Source of the DNA: CAVQGM01 sp963712065
GTDB lineage: Bacteria > Actinomycetota > Acidimicrobiia > Acidimicrobiales > Acidimicrobilacustridaceae
Direction: 5' to 3'
Assembly: GCA_963712065.1 (NCBI GenBank)
Contig: CAVQGM010000002.1
Span: forward strand, 930,001 to 994,000
Length of the DNA stretch: 64,000 nt
Part shown: piece by piece, positions 49,358 through 58,417 of the stretch
Numbering within the stretch: position 1 is the stretch's first letter
Layout of the letters: each line of letters begins with the position of its first letter
Position numbers and translations under genes: made by a program
Notes under the pieces: generated by a model
Database searches by the model: none
What the model was told of the DNA's origin: nothing
The model's input: only the letters and a program-made list of their open reading frames with translations

Positions 49358-50410
49358 GTGTCCCCCCGTCGTCCCGCCCGCTACCGCACCGGCGACGAGA
49401 GCCTCGACGAGCGCATCGTCGACCTCATCGAGGCCGCCGGCGTCGCCCGCGACGAGGACCTCGTGTTCGAGATGCTCGTGTCGATCGTGCGCATGGGCCG
49501 CGAGGCCACCGACCGCGGCGACCTCAAGCTCGTCAACGCCGCGCTCAAGGAGCTCCGGTACTCGTTCCTCGTGTTCGAGCCCTACCAGCAGGTGCCCAAG
49601 GTGTCGGTGTTCGGCTCCGCCCGGATCCATGACGACGACCCCGCCTACCTGGTGGCGAGGGACTTCGGCCGGGCCATGGCCGACGAGGACTGGATGGTCA
49701 TCACCGGTGCCGGACCCGGGATCATGCAGGCCGGCATCGAGGGTGCGGGAGCCGAGCGGGCGTTCGGGGTCAACATCGTCCTGCCCCTCGAGCAGGAGGC
49801 CTCGCCCCTCATCGCCGGCGATCCGAAGCTGATCAACTACCGGTACTTCTTCACCCGCAAGATCACGTTCATGAAGGAGTCGAAGGCCTTCGCCCTCCTG
49901 CCCGGCGGGTTCGGCACCCTCGACGAGGCGTTCGAGCTCCTCACCCTCATGCAGACGGGCCGCACGCCCCTCTGCCCGGTGGTGCTCATCGAGCCCGAGG
50001 GCTCGACGTACTGGGCGACCTGGCTCGACTTCGTCCGCCGCGAGCTGATCGAGCGCCGAGGCCTGATCGGGGTCGACGACCTGTGCCTGGTGCGCCACAG
50101 CCCGACCGTCGAGGACGCGGTCGCCGAGGTGCTCGGCTTCTACCGCCGTTACCACTCGGCCCGGTTCGTCGGCCGCAAGCTGGTGCTCCGGCTCCACGAG
50201 CCCGTGTCCGACGAGCTGCTGGCGGCGCTGAACGAGGAGTTCGCCGACATCGTGGCCTCGGGTCGGATCGAGCGGGTCTCGGCCTCGCCGTCCGAGCTCG
50301 ACGACGGCGACGTCCCCGACCTCCCACGAATCGGCTTCAGCTTCGATCGCGTCGGCTACGCGCGCCTGCGCCGCCTCATCGACACGATCAACGACGTCTC
50401 CCGGCGCTGA
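49358..50410 (+). CDS. LOG-family protein (lysine decarboxylase-like fold)
   Basis: The 350-residue product has a Rossmann-fold LOG domain: VPKVSVFGSARI, VITGAGPGIMQAGIEGA and the family motif PGGFGTLDE. LOG proteins split cytokinin or similar nucleotide riboside monophosphates, while some act on other nucleotides. The N-terminal helices and the C-terminal extra domain make it longer than a plain LOG enzyme, so the substrate is uncertain. It follows fbiC directly and may be cotranscribed. Confidence 0.85.
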   Translation: MSPRRPARYRTGDESLDERIVDLIEAAGVARDEDLVFEMLVSIVRMGREATDRGDLKLVNAALKELRYSFLVFEPYQQVPKVSVFGSARIHDDDPAYLVARDFGRAMADEDWMVITGAGPGIMQAGIEGAGAERAFGVNIVLPLEQEASPLIAGDPKLINYRYFFTRKITFMKESKAFALLPGGFGTLDEAFELLTLMQTGRTPLCPVVLIEPEGSTYWATWLDFVRRELIERRGLIGVDDLCLVRHSPTVEDAVAEVLGFYRRYHSARFVGRKLVLRLHEPVSDELLAALNEEFADIVASGRIERVSASPSELDDGDVPDLPRIGFSFDRVGYARLRRLIDTINDVSRR

Positions 50411-50464
50411 CGGCCCGGAGGCCGCGCCGGCGACCCGGGAAGGCGGAGCCGGGTGTGAGCGCCT

Positions 50465-50662
50465 CTACAGGTCGTCGGGCTCGGAGAGGATGCCGACGGC
50501 CTTCTCGACGGCGCGCCGGGCGCGCGTCAGGCGCTTCTCGTCGACCGGTAGCTCGGTGCCGCCGGCGTCGATCGACTCCCGGAGGCGCACGAGGGCGAGG
50601 TCGGCGAGCTCCTCGGCGATCGCCTCGAGTCGGGTGCGGATCTCGTCGAACTCGCCGGGCAC
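50465..50662 (-). CDS. Small conserved hypothetical protein
   Basis: The 65-residue product begins MPGEFDEIRTRLEAIAEEL and is helical and acidic. TAGCAA lies six bases before its GTG. It converges with the LOG gene. The length and even helical pattern suggest a small coiled-coil protein of unknown function. Confidence 0.6.
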   Translation of the reverse strand: MPGEFDEIRTRLEAIAEELADLALVRLRESIDAGGTELPVDEKRLTRARRAVEKAVGILSEPDDL

Positions 50663-50668
50663 GCGTCG

Positions 50669-50674
50669 TTGCTA
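50669..50674 (-). promoter_or_regulatory. -10 element (TAGCAA) of the 65-residue gene
   Basis: TAGCAA ends six bases before the GTG at 50662. A divergent TACGCT at 50746-50751 serves the three-gene AAA cassette on the other strand. Confidence 0.4.
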
Positions 50675-50745
50675 GCAGACCGTGGCGCGGCGCGTCGAGA
50701 CACGAGCCCCCGCCGACCGGTGCCATGGCGGTGGGTGCTCACGGC

Positions 50746-50751
50746 TACGCT
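50746..50751 (+). promoter_or_regulatory. -10 element (TACGCT) of the McrB-like cassette
   Basis: TACGCT predicts a message starting near 50758 with a leader of about 42 bases. That leader holds GGAG six bases before the TTG at 50801. Confidence 0.4.
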
Positions 50752-50800
50752 GGCGCCGCGCCCGGGTCGGGTGCGGCGAGGCCCCGACGAGGAGCGTGCG

Positions 50801-51601
50801 TTGATCGAGGACGTGCACGAGTGGTTGTCGTTCGACCACGACGGCGACACCTACCAGTTCGACGTGTCGTTCCTCACCAGCAACTACACGTGCATCTACG
50901 GGCAGGGTTGCCCGGGCATCCTCGGCCAGCCCGAGCCCGAGCTCGAGCAGGGTTGCTGCTCGTTCGGCGCCCATTTCGTCGACAAGGAGGACCGCAAGCG
51001 CGTCGCCGCGCTGGCGAAGCAGCTCACCGCCGACGAGTGGCAGCTGCGGGCCCGGGCGTCCGCCCTCGGCGGACCGATCCACAAGAACGAGCACGGCGAG
51101 TGGGTCACGCGCCTGGTCGACGACGCGTGCATCTTCCTCAACCGACCCGGCTGGCACGCCGGCGCCGGATGCGCGCTCCACCAGGCCGCCTGGAACCGCG
51201 AGCAGCGCCCGATCGACTGGAAGCCGGCCGTGTGCTGGCAGGTACCCATGCGTCTCGAGGAGCAGGTCGACGACGTCGGCCACACCACCTGGGTCCTGCG
51301 CGAGTGGAAGCGCCGCGACTGGGGCGAGGGAGGCGAGGACTTCCACTGGTGGTGCACCACCGACGACGACCTCGCCTTCGTCGGTCACGAGCCGGTGTAC
51401 GTGGCCTGCCGCGACGAGATCGTGGAGCTCGTCGGAGAGGCGCCCTACGACAAGCTCATCGCTCAGCTCAAGGACCGCCCGGTGGAGCACTTCCTTCCCC
51501 ACCCGACCCTCAACAAGCGCGCCCCGCGTCCGACAGGTGATCGCAGATGCGCGCATTCACGGCCAAAGAGCTCGAGCTGGCGTCGGAGCGGGCGGGGATG
51601 A
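50801..51601 (+). CDS. Cysteine-rich conserved hypothetical protein (cassette gene 1)
   Basis: The 266-residue product starts at TTG (50801), six bases after GGAG. It has a cluster CIYGQGCPGILG ... QGCCSFGAHF with five cysteines in about 35 residues, and later CIFLNRPGW, GAGCALHQAAW and WWCTTDDDL. The pattern recalls the YkgJ-type Cys-rich families that bind metal, but I cannot place it firmly. Its end overlaps the next gene by 55 bases, which implies strict co-translation or that the true stop is a little earlier. It is the first gene of a cassette with an AAA ATPase. Confidence 0.65.
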   Translation: MIEDVHEWLSFDHDGDTYQFDVSFLTSNYTCIYGQGCPGILGQPEPELEQGCCSFGAHFVDKEDRKRVAALAKQLTADEWQLRARASALGGPIHKNEHGEWVTRLVDDACIFLNRPGWHAGAGCALHQAAWNREQRPIDWKPAVCWQVPMRLEEQVDDVGHTTWVLREWKRRDWGEGGEDFHWWCTTDDDLAFVGHEPVYVACRDEIVELVGEAPYDKLIAQLKDRPVEHFLPHPTLNKRAPRPTGDRRCAHSRPKSSSWRRSGRG

Positions 51602-52482
51602 TCTTCCCCGACTACGTCCTCGACCAGCTCGTCGCGGCCATCGACGCAGGCAAGCACGTGATCCTCACCGGTCCTCCGGGCACCGGGAAGACCACGCTGG
51701 CCTACATCGCCGCCGACGTGGCCCGGCAGGCGATGTTCTGCACCGGCTACCTGCCCACGACGGCCACCAGCGAGTGGACCACCTTCGAGACCATCGGCGG
51801 CCTCCAGCCGACCCCCGAAGGGCTGATCTACCGACCTGGCCTGTTCGTCGACGCCATCGAGAGCGGGCGCTGGCTGGTGATCGACGAGCTCAACCGCTCG
51901 AACTTCGACCGGGCCTTCGGGCAGCTGTTCACCGTGTTGTCCGGCGCGGCCGTCGTGCTGCCGTTCAAGCGCAAGGGGCAGCCCGACCCGATCGCCCTCG
52001 TGCCGAGCGGGGTGGAGCCGCCCGAGAAGACCGACGTGATCCGTGTCCCGGCCAACTGGCGCATCATCGCCACCATGAACGTGTTCGACAAGAACCTGTT
52101 GTTCGACATGTCGTACGCGTTGATGCGCCGCTTCGCGTTCATCGAGGTGGGCTCGCCGAGCGAGCAGGCCTACGAGCAGCTGCTGAAGGGACCGGGCGAG
52201 GTCGTCACCAAGCTCCTGCAGCTCCGCCGGTTCCAGGACCTCGGGCCCGCCGTCTACATCGACGCCGCCAAGTACGCCGCCCGGCGCGCCAAGGACGGCC
52301 CGACCGAGTCACGCCTCATCTACGAGGTCTTCTACGCCTACTTCCTGCCGCAGTTCGAGGGCATGGAGGATCGTCGGGCCACCACGCTGTACCGCTCCGT
52401 CGCCCAACACCTCGATCCTCCCGAGCAGGCCGAGGCCCAGCGGACGATCAGTGAGGTCCTCGGCGTCGACCTCGCGGTGTGA
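51547..52482 (+). CDS. McrB-like AAA+ ATPase (cassette gene 2)
   Basis: The 311-residue product is an AAA+ ATPase with Walker A GPPGTGKTT (42-50), Walker B WLVIDELNRS (109-117), and the McrB-type signature region IIATMNVFDKNLL ... ALMRRFAF (about 174-198). McrB proteins are GTP-driven motors of restriction systems; AAA_5/MoxR proteins are broader, so the McrB label rests on the ELNRSN and MRRF motifs. It lies between the Cys-rich protein and the 341-residue protein; the next gene overlaps its stop (GTGA). Confidence 0.8.
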   Translation: MRAFTAKELELASERAGMIFPDYVLDQLVAAIDAGKHVILTGPPGTGKTTLAYIAADVARQAMFCTGYLPTTATSEWTTFETIGGLQPTPEGLIYRPGLFVDAIESGRWLVIDELNRSNFDRAFGQLFTVLSGAAVVLPFKRKGQPDPIALVPSGVEPPEKTDVIRVPANWRIIATMNVFDKNLLFDMSYALMRRFAFIEVGSPSEQAYEQLLKGPGEVVTKLLQLRRFQDLGPAVYIDAAKYAARRAKDGPTESRLIYEVFYAYFLPQFEGMEDRRATTLYRSVAQHLDPPEQAEAQRTISEVLGVDLAV

Positions 52483-53504
52483 TCGACGTGGTCGATCCCG
52501 CACCGGCGCCGGCGTGGGGGGAGCCCGGCTACGACCCCCTCGTCGACCTGTGGGCCCGGGTCGGCCGACCGTACGAGGTCAACGCCACCGTGGGTGCCGT
52601 CGTCGGCATGTCGCCGGCCGTCGCCGCCCAGCTCGCCGGCCTCGTCCTGGCCACGTCGGCCGAGGCCGAAGACCTGCTCGACCGCTTCCCGACCACCGTC
52701 CGGAGTCTCGCCACGTCGGTGCACGCCCACGCCGAGCGCTGCATCGGGTCCTTGCGGGGGCCCGTCCTGTGGTCGGAGACCATCTCGGCCCGGGCGGCGA
52801 GCTTCGGCGACGACGGCCTGTTCGTCTGCGCCGCGCCGGGTCGGGCCTACGACACCGACGAGAACCAGGTGCTCGTCGCCGCCCTCGTGCACGTGCGCGA
52901 CGCGGGCAAGGCGGCCACCGAGGGACTCGACGCGGTCGGCCGGGACGACGAGCGCCTCCAGCAGGCCCGGCGCAACGGGCTCGACGCCGGTCGGTTCGCC
53001 GAACACCCCTCGCTGCAGCGAGTCACCCGTCGCCGCCCCACGCCGCGTGCCCTCAAGCGCACGCGCTCCCGCAATCGCAGGACCTACGCGCCCGCCCTCG
53101 CCATGCTGGCGAGGGCCGCCGAGCCCATCGGGCCCGACGACCTCCGGCCGTGGTGCGACGAGCGGACGCGGGCCCAGCTCCACGTGCTGATGGGGCTGGT
53201 GCACCGGCTGGAGGCCACCGGCGGCACGCTGCCCCCGTTCCGGGCCGAACGGGGCGGGCTCTACGCCGGACCCGTGCAGTTCTTCCACCCGAGGGCGCTG
53301 CTCGACCGGGCCACGCCATCGGGGATCATGATCGGATCGGTGCTGGTGGACGTCCCCGACCGGCTCCACGACCCGAGCCGGTCCCGGGCCCAGGCGGCGC
53401 TCGCCGCCCGGGCCGGCGGCCGCACGTCGATGGTGATCACCGACGACGACGACCTCGACGCCGCCGTGGCGCGAGCGATCACCCTGGCGAGGCCTTCGGC
53501 CTAG
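52479..53504 (+). CDS. McrC/DUF2357-like protein lacking a visible nuclease motif (cassette gene 3)
   Basis: The 341-residue product starts at GTG (52479). Residues 93-101 read RGPVLWSET and residues 124-132 read YDTDENQVL. The RGxxxWxxT ... DTxENxxL pattern recalls DUF2357/McrC-type proteins, which often act with McrB. The C-terminal half has basic helices, but I see no PD-(D/E)xK nuclease site, so catalytic activity is doubtful. The assignment is moderate and based on motif memory, not a search. Confidence 0.6.
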   Translation: MIDVVDPAPAPAWGEPGYDPLVDLWARVGRPYEVNATVGAVVGMSPAVAAQLAGLVLATSAEAEDLLDRFPTTVRSLATSVHAHAERCIGSLRGPVLWSETISARAASFGDDGLFVCAAPGRAYDTDENQVLVAALVHVRDAGKAATEGLDAVGRDDERLQQARRNGLDAGRFAEHPSLQRVTRRRPTPRALKRTRSRNRRTYAPALAMLARAAEPIGPDDLRPWCDERTRAQLHVLMGLVHRLEATGGTLPPFRAERGGLYAGPVQFFHPRALLDRATPSGIMIGSVLVDVPDRLHDPSRSRAQAALAARAGGRTSMVITDDDDLDAAVARAITLARPSA

Positions 53505-53520
53505 CGCCGCCGGCATCGCG

Positions 53521-55350
53521 CTACTTGGACTTGCGGCGGCGCTCGGACTCCCTGAGCAGGCGCTTGCGCAGACGGATCGACTCGGGGGTCACCTCCACCA
53601 GCTCGTCGTCCTCGATGAACTCGACGGCGGTCTCGAGGGTCATGTCGCGCGGTGGGCTGAGCTTGATCGACTCGTCGTGGGAGTGGGTGCGGATGTTGGT
53701 CTTCTGCTTGTCGCGCACCGCATTGACGACCATGTCGCCCGGACGAGCGTTCTCGCCGATGATCATCCCCTCGTAGACCCGCTCCCCCGGTCGCACGAAC
53801 AGCTCGCCGCGCTGCTGGAGGTTGTCGAGGGCGTAGCCGGTGGTGTCGCCCTCACGGTCGGCCACCAGGGCACCGCCGCCACGACCCGGGAGATCCCCGG
53901 CCCACGGGGTCCAGCCGGCGTGGTGCTGGTGGAGCAGCGCCGTCCCGCGTGTGGCCGTCAACAGCTGCGAGCGGAAGCCGAGCAGGCCGCGAGCCGGCGC
54001 CTCGAAGGTCACCACGGTGCGGCCGATGTCGCCCGGGCGGACGTCGGTGACGCGGCCCTTGCGCGGGGCGAGGGCCTGGGTGACCGTGCCGACGTGCTCG
54101 TCGGGGACGTCGACCACCGCCCGCTCGAGGGGTTCGTGCCGGTGGCCGTCGACGTCGCGGACGAGCACCTCCGGTCGGCTGACCTGGAGCTCGTAGCCCT
54201 CGCGCCGCATCGACTCGATGAGCACCGCGAGCTGCAGCTCGCCACGGCCGGCGACCTCGATCACGTCGGGAGAGGCGGTGTCGTTGACCCGGATCGACAC
54301 GTTGCCGAGCACCTCGCGGGCCAGCCGCTCGCGCAGGTGGCGGGAGGTCAGGTAGCGACCCTCCTTCCCGGCGAGGGGTGACGTGTTGACCCCGAAGGTC
54401 ATGTGCAGCACGGGCTCGTCGATGGTGAGCCGGGGGAGCGGCACGGGGTCGACCGGATCGGCCACGGTGTCGCCGATCTCGACCTCGGGGAACCCGGCCA
54501 GCACGAACAGGTCGCCGGCCTCCACCTCGTCGGCCTCGAGGCGGCCGATGCCGTCGAAGGTCATCAGCTGGGAGAGCCGTCGGCGCAGCGGCGGCTGGCC
54601 GTCGTCCTCCTCGCACAAGGCGACGTCGCGACCCCTGCGGAGCGTGCCCTCCACCACCCGCCCGATGGCGAGGCGCCCGAGGTAGTCCGACGCGTCGAGG
54701 TTGGTGACGAGGGCCTGCAGCGGCGCCGCCGGATCCCCGGTCGGGGCCGGCACCGTGCCGACGATGGCCTCGAAGAGGGGGGTGAGGTCGTCGTCGGGGC
54801 CGGGGACGCCCACACCCTCGACGCACCGCCCGTCGCGGGCGACGGCGGAGATGACCGGGAACTCGATCTGGTGGTCGGACGCGTCGAGGTCGAGGAACAG
54901 CTGGTACAGCTCGTCGAGCACCTCGGCGGTGCGCGCGTCCTGCCGATCGACCTTGTTGAGCACGACGACGGCGGGCAGGTCGGCGCTCAGGGCCTTCTGG
55001 AGCACGTAGCGGGTCTGCGGCAGCGGCCCCTCGGCGGCGTCGACGAGGAGCAGGACGCCGTCGACCATGGCCAGGGCACGCTCGACCTCGCCGCCGAAGT
55101 CGGCGTGGCCCGGGGTGTCGACCAGGTTGATGCGCACCCCCTGCCAGGTGACCGAGGCCGCCTTGGCGAGGATCGTGATGCCCCGCTCGCGCTCCTGGTC
55201 GTTGGAGTCCATCACCCGCTCGACGAGCTCCTGATGGGCGCCGAACACGCCGGTGCCCCGCAACATGGCGTCGACGAGGGTGGTCTTGCCATGGTCGACG
55301 TGGGCGACGATGGCCACGGTGCGGAGGGGACGGGGGGCGCGCGAGGTCAC
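53521..55350 (-). CDS. typA: Translational GTPase TypA/BipA
   Basis: The 609-residue product has the GTPase domain with G1 VDHGKTTLVD, the RGITI effector motif, G3 DTPGHADFGGEV and G4 NKVDR, then the elongation-factor-like domains and the BipA-specific C terminus. It binds the ribosome and helps growth under stress and cold. It converges with the McrC-like gene and ends with a basic RLLRESERRRKSK tail. Confidence 0.96.
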   Translation of the reverse strand: MTSRAPRPLRTVAIVAHVDHGKTTLVDAMLRGTGVFGAHQELVERVMDSNDQERERGITILAKAASVTWQGVRINLVDTPGHADFGGEVERALAMVDGVLLLVDAAEGPLPQTRYVLQKALSADLPAVVVLNKVDRQDARTAEVLDELYQLFLDLDASDHQIEFPVISAVARDGRCVEGVGVPGPDDDLTPLFEAIVGTVPAPTGDPAAPLQALVTNLDASDYLGRLAIGRVVEGTLRRGRDVALCEEDDGQPPLRRRLSQLMTFDGIGRLEADEVEAGDLFVLAGFPEVEIGDTVADPVDPVPLPRLTIDEPVLHMTFGVNTSPLAGKEGRYLTSRHLRERLAREVLGNVSIRVNDTASPDVIEVAGRGELQLAVLIESMRREGYELQVSRPEVLVRDVDGHRHEPLERAVVDVPDEHVGTVTQALAPRKGRVTDVRPGDIGRTVVTFEAPARGLLGFRSQLLTATRGTALLHQHHAGWTPWAGDLPGRGGGALVADREGDTTGYALDNLQQRGELFVRPGERVYEGMIIGENARPGDMVVNAVRDKQKTNIRTHSHDESIKLSPPRDMTLETAVEFIEDDELVEVTPESIRLRKRLLRESERRRKSK

Positions 55351-55419
55351 GGTGATGAGGCGATCCGGTGAGGTGGGGGGCGAGGTGGGCGGGGGGCCCT
55401 GAGGAGGGGCTCGTCGGCG

Positions 55420-55608
55420 TCAGCCGTCGTGCTGGCTCTCCTCGTAGAGGCACCAGGAAGCATGGTCGTGGCCGGGATCGGCACCGCACTCGGGGCAGGG
55501 CTCGGCGTCACGCGCGTCGAGCAGGGCGTCCAGGTCGTTCTCGTTGCTGCGCTTGAGTGCTCGGGCTTCTTCGAAGCGCCGATGCCGCCCCTTCTTCACA
55601 GTGGCCAT
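55420..55608 (-). CDS. Small zinc-binding protein
   Basis: The 62-residue product has a basic N terminus MATVKKGRHRRFEEARALKR and a C-terminal CPECGADPGHDHASWC zinc motif. The chosen ATG is the first residue after a weak upstream frame, and a GGGAG site touches it, so the start is not firm. It lies upstream of typA and is divergent from the GH13 gene. Function unknown. Confidence 0.6.
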   Translation of the reverse strand: MATVKKGRHRRFEEARALKRSNENDLDALLDARDAEPCPECGADPGHDHASWCLYEESQHDG

Positions 55609-55734
55609 CTCCCGATGGGTGCTGACGATCGCCGAGTCAGTGTAACCGCGGCGATGACGGTGGAGACACATGGGCGCGAACGGGCACATCTCGATGTCCC
55701 TCGGCCCTTCTCGGACGTCCGTCGCCCCGCGGGG

Positions 55735-55740
55735 TAGGGT
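55735..55740 (+). promoter_or_regulatory. -10 element (TAGGGT) before the GH13 gene
   Basis: TAGGGT lies six bases before the GTG at 55747, the leaderless layout. Confidence 0.5.
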
Positions 55741-55746
55741 GCCGAC

Positions 55747-57303
55747 GTGACGCCCGCGACCCCCTGGTGGCAGACCGCGACCGTCTACCAGATCTACCCT
55801 CGGTCGTTCGCCGACACCGATGGTGACGGCATCGGCGATCTCCGTGGCATCACGACGCACCTCGACCACCTGGCCTGGCTCGGCGTCGACGCGATCTGGC
55901 TGTCACCGTTCTTCACCTCCCCGATGAAGGACTTCGGCTACGACGTCGCCGACTACTGCGACGTCGACCCCCTGTTCGGCTCGCTCGACGACGCCGAGGC
56001 CCTCATCGCCGCCGCCCACGAGCGCGGCCTCAAGGTGATCGTCGACTGGGTCCCCAACCACACCTCCGACGAGCACCCGTGGTTCGTCGAGTCGCGGGCC
56101 GGCCGCGACAGCCCCAAGCGCGACTGGTACGTCTGGCGGGACCCCGCCCCCGACGGTGGCCCACCCAACAACTGGGTCGCCTCGTTCGTCGAGGGCCCGG
56201 CCTGGACCCTCGACGAGCGGTCCGGCCAGTACTACCTGCACCTCTTCCTGCCCGAGCAGCCCGATCTCAACTGGGGCAACCCCGAGGTCGTCGAGGCCAT
56301 GCACGAGGTGGCGCGGTTCTGGCTCGATCGCGGGGTCGACGGCTTCCGGGTGGACGTCGTGCACTGCATCGGGAAGGACCCCTCGCTCCCCGACGACCCG
56401 CCGGAGTACATCCCCATCCCCCACTCCGGGCTCAACCACCGGCCCGAGACCCATGCCCTGCTCCGCGATCTGCGCACGCTGTTCGACTCCTACCCGGGCG
56501 ATCGGATGATGGTCGGCGAGGTGTACCTCCTCGACACCGCCATGGTCGCCACCTACTACGGCGGCGGCGACGAGTTGCACCTGGCCTTCAACTTCCCGCC
56601 CCTGTACGCGCCCTGGGAGGAACCGGCCTGGCGTCGTCAGCTCGACATCGCCCGGCGCGAGTTCGACGCGATCGGCGCCTGGCCGGCGTGGGTCCTGTCG
56701 AACCACGACAACCGGCGGCACCGCACGCGCTACGGGTCCGAGGCCAGGGCGCGGGCCGCGGCGGTGCTGCTCCTCGGCCTGCGGGGAACGCCCTTCCTGT
56801 ACGCCGGCGAGGAGCTCGGCCTGGACGACGCGGTGGTCCCGCCCGACCGGGTGGTCGACCCCGGGGGCCGGGACGGCTGCCGGGCGCCGATCCCGTGGGA
56901 TGCCACGCCGACCCACGGCTGGCCGCTCGCCGACCACGCGGAGCCGTGGCTGCCGTGGCCGCCGGGGGCCGACACGCGCAACGTGGCCGCCCAACGGGAC
57001 GACCCCGGCTCGATCCTGCACCTGTACCGCCGGCTCCTGGCCGCCCGCCGGGCCTCGCCGGCCCTGCACGCCGGCGACCTCGACGACGTCGCCACCCCCG
57101 ACGGCGTGCTCGGCTGGCGACGCCGTGCCGGCGACGACGAGCGGGTGGTCCTCGTCAACTTCACCGGCGAGGTCGTGGACGTGCCGTCCGTGACCGGCGA
57201 GGTGGAGGTCGCCAGCGACGGCCACGCCGAGGGCGACACGTTCACCGGCGTGCTCGGACCGGACCGGGCGGTCGTCCTCCGCCCGCGCACCACCGACGCC
57301 TGA
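55747..57303 (+). CDS. GH13 alpha-glucosidase
   Basis: The 518-residue product is a GH13 enzyme of the oligo-1,6-glucosidase/alpha-glucosidase type. It begins WWQTATVYQIYPRSFAD and has the catalytic residues Asp203 (GFRVDVVH), Glu258 (VGEVYLL) and Asp321 (LSNHDNRR). It hydrolyses terminal alpha-glucosidic bonds. There is no signal peptide. It is followed by a sulfite-exporter-like membrane gene. Confidence 0.93.
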   Translation: MTPATPWWQTATVYQIYPRSFADTDGDGIGDLRGITTHLDHLAWLGVDAIWLSPFFTSPMKDFGYDVADYCDVDPLFGSLDDAEALIAAAHERGLKVIVDWVPNHTSDEHPWFVESRAGRDSPKRDWYVWRDPAPDGGPPNNWVASFVEGPAWTLDERSGQYYLHLFLPEQPDLNWGNPEVVEAMHEVARFWLDRGVDGFRVDVVHCIGKDPSLPDDPPEYIPIPHSGLNHRPETHALLRDLRTLFDSYPGDRMMVGEVYLLDTAMVATYYGGGDELHLAFNFPPLYAPWEEPAWRRQLDIARREFDAIGAWPAWVLSNHDNRRHRTRYGSEARARAAAVLLLGLRGTPFLYAGEELGLDDAVVPPDRVVDPGGRDGCRAPIPWDATPTHGWPLADHAEPWLPWPPGADTRNVAAQRDDPGSILHLYRRLLAARRASPALHAGDLDDVATPDGVLGWRRRAGDDERVVLVNFTGEVVDVPSVTGEVEVASDGHAEGDTFTGVLGPDRAVVLRPRTTDA

Positions 57304-57305
57304 CG

Positions 57306-58127
57306 ATGCCTGCCCTTCCGGTCCTGCTGGCCCTCGGTGTGATCGGCGCCTTCCTCGGCGCGCTGGGCGGCATCGGCGGCGCCGTGCTGCTCGTGCCGGT
57401 GCTCGTGCTCGTCGGGGTCGATCCCCTCGTCGCCGCGCCCCTCGGTCTGCTCTCGGTGGCCGCCGGCTCCCTCGCGGCCGGTGCCCGCCAGCTCGAGGCC
57501 GGTCTCGTGCACCACCGGCTGGGCGTCACCCTCGAGATCACGGCGTCGGTCGGCGCCATCGCCGGGGCCCTCCTGGCCGACGTCGTCGAGGCGGCGCTGC
57601 TCACCCGGGCCCTCGGCGTGGTGGCCATCGCCGCGGCGGTCGCCGGCGTGGCCCGCAAGGGCGTGCGCAACCAGCCGAGCGGCATCTTGTCGGCGGAGCC
57701 CGCGGGCGAGTGGCCCGGCACCCTGGCCGGCGCCTACCACCTCGGCGACGAGGTCGTCCCGTACCACGCGCGCCGGGTGCCGCTGGGGCTGGTGTCGATG
57801 GTCGCCGCCGGGTTCGTGGCCGGGATCGCCGGGGTCGGTGGCGGCTTCATCAAGACGCCGCTGATGAGCGAGTTGATGCACGTGCCCGTGAAGGTGGCGG
57901 CGGCGACGAGCACCTTCACCGTCGGGATCACCGCATCAGCGGGGCTCCTGGTGTTCGCCGCCCAGGGGCGTGTCGACTACGAAGCGGGTGCCGCCGTCGT
58001 CGTGGGCGGCCTCGTCGGCGGGTTCGGGGGCGCGCTCGTCGCCGGTCGGCTCGATCCCCGAGCCATACGAAAGGTGCTCTCGGCCCTCCTCGTCGTCGTC
58101 GGACTCCTCCTGCTGGCGCGGGGATGA
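57306..58127 (+). CDS. TauE/SafE-family permease
   Basis: The 273-residue product is almost wholly hydrophobic, with about seven to eight membrane helices and the family's repeated GGxGGxxLxVP and GIAGVGGGFIKTPLM motifs. TauE/SafE proteins export sulfite, sulfoacetate or related anions. It starts two bases after the GH13 stop and overlaps the 97-residue membrane gene by four bases. Confidence 0.88.
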   Translation: MPALPVLLALGVIGAFLGALGGIGGAVLLVPVLVLVGVDPLVAAPLGLLSVAAGSLAAGARQLEAGLVHHRLGVTLEITASVGAIAGALLADVVEAALLTRALGVVAIAAAVAGVARKGVRNQPSGILSAEPAGEWPGTLAGAYHLGDEVVPYHARRVPLGLVSMVAAGFVAGIAGVGGGFIKTPLMSELMHVPVKVAAATSTFTVGITASAGLLVFAAQGRVDYEAGAAVVVGGLVGGFGGALVAGRLDPRAIRKVLSALLVVVGLLLLARG

Positions 58128-58417
58128 CCGTGGCCGACGGGACCCCTGTCGACCCCAGGGCGGGGCGCCAGCACCATCTCGTGCTCGCGCTGCGAGTGGC
58201 GTTGGTCGTCGTGTTCGTGCTCGGCGTGGTGGAGCTGGTCGTACCCGACGACCTGCAGCGCGGGTTCGGCGTGGCGTTGCTGGTGGCCCTGATCGGCGCC
58301 ACGGCGGGCCGGGTGCTGTGGCTCGTGGTGCGGTGGTGCCGGCGCCGCGACTGGCGCTTCGCCGCGGCCGGTGCCGCCCTGCTCGTGGTGCTCGCGTCCG
58401 GCTACCTGCTCGGCTGA
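58124..58417 (+). CDS. Small multi-pass membrane protein
   Basis: The 97-residue product starts MTVADGTPVDPRAGRQHH and has three membrane helices (VALVVVFVLGVVELVV, GFGVALLVALIGATA and AAAGAALLVVLASGYLLG). The ATG overlaps the permease stop (ATGA). It converges with RNase D, overlapping it by 16 bases. Function unknown. Confidence 0.7.
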   Translation: MTVADGTPVDPRAGRQHHLVLALRVALVVVFVLGVVELVVPDDLQRGFGVALLVALIGATAGRVLWLVVRWCRRRDWRFAAAGAALLVVLASGYLLG

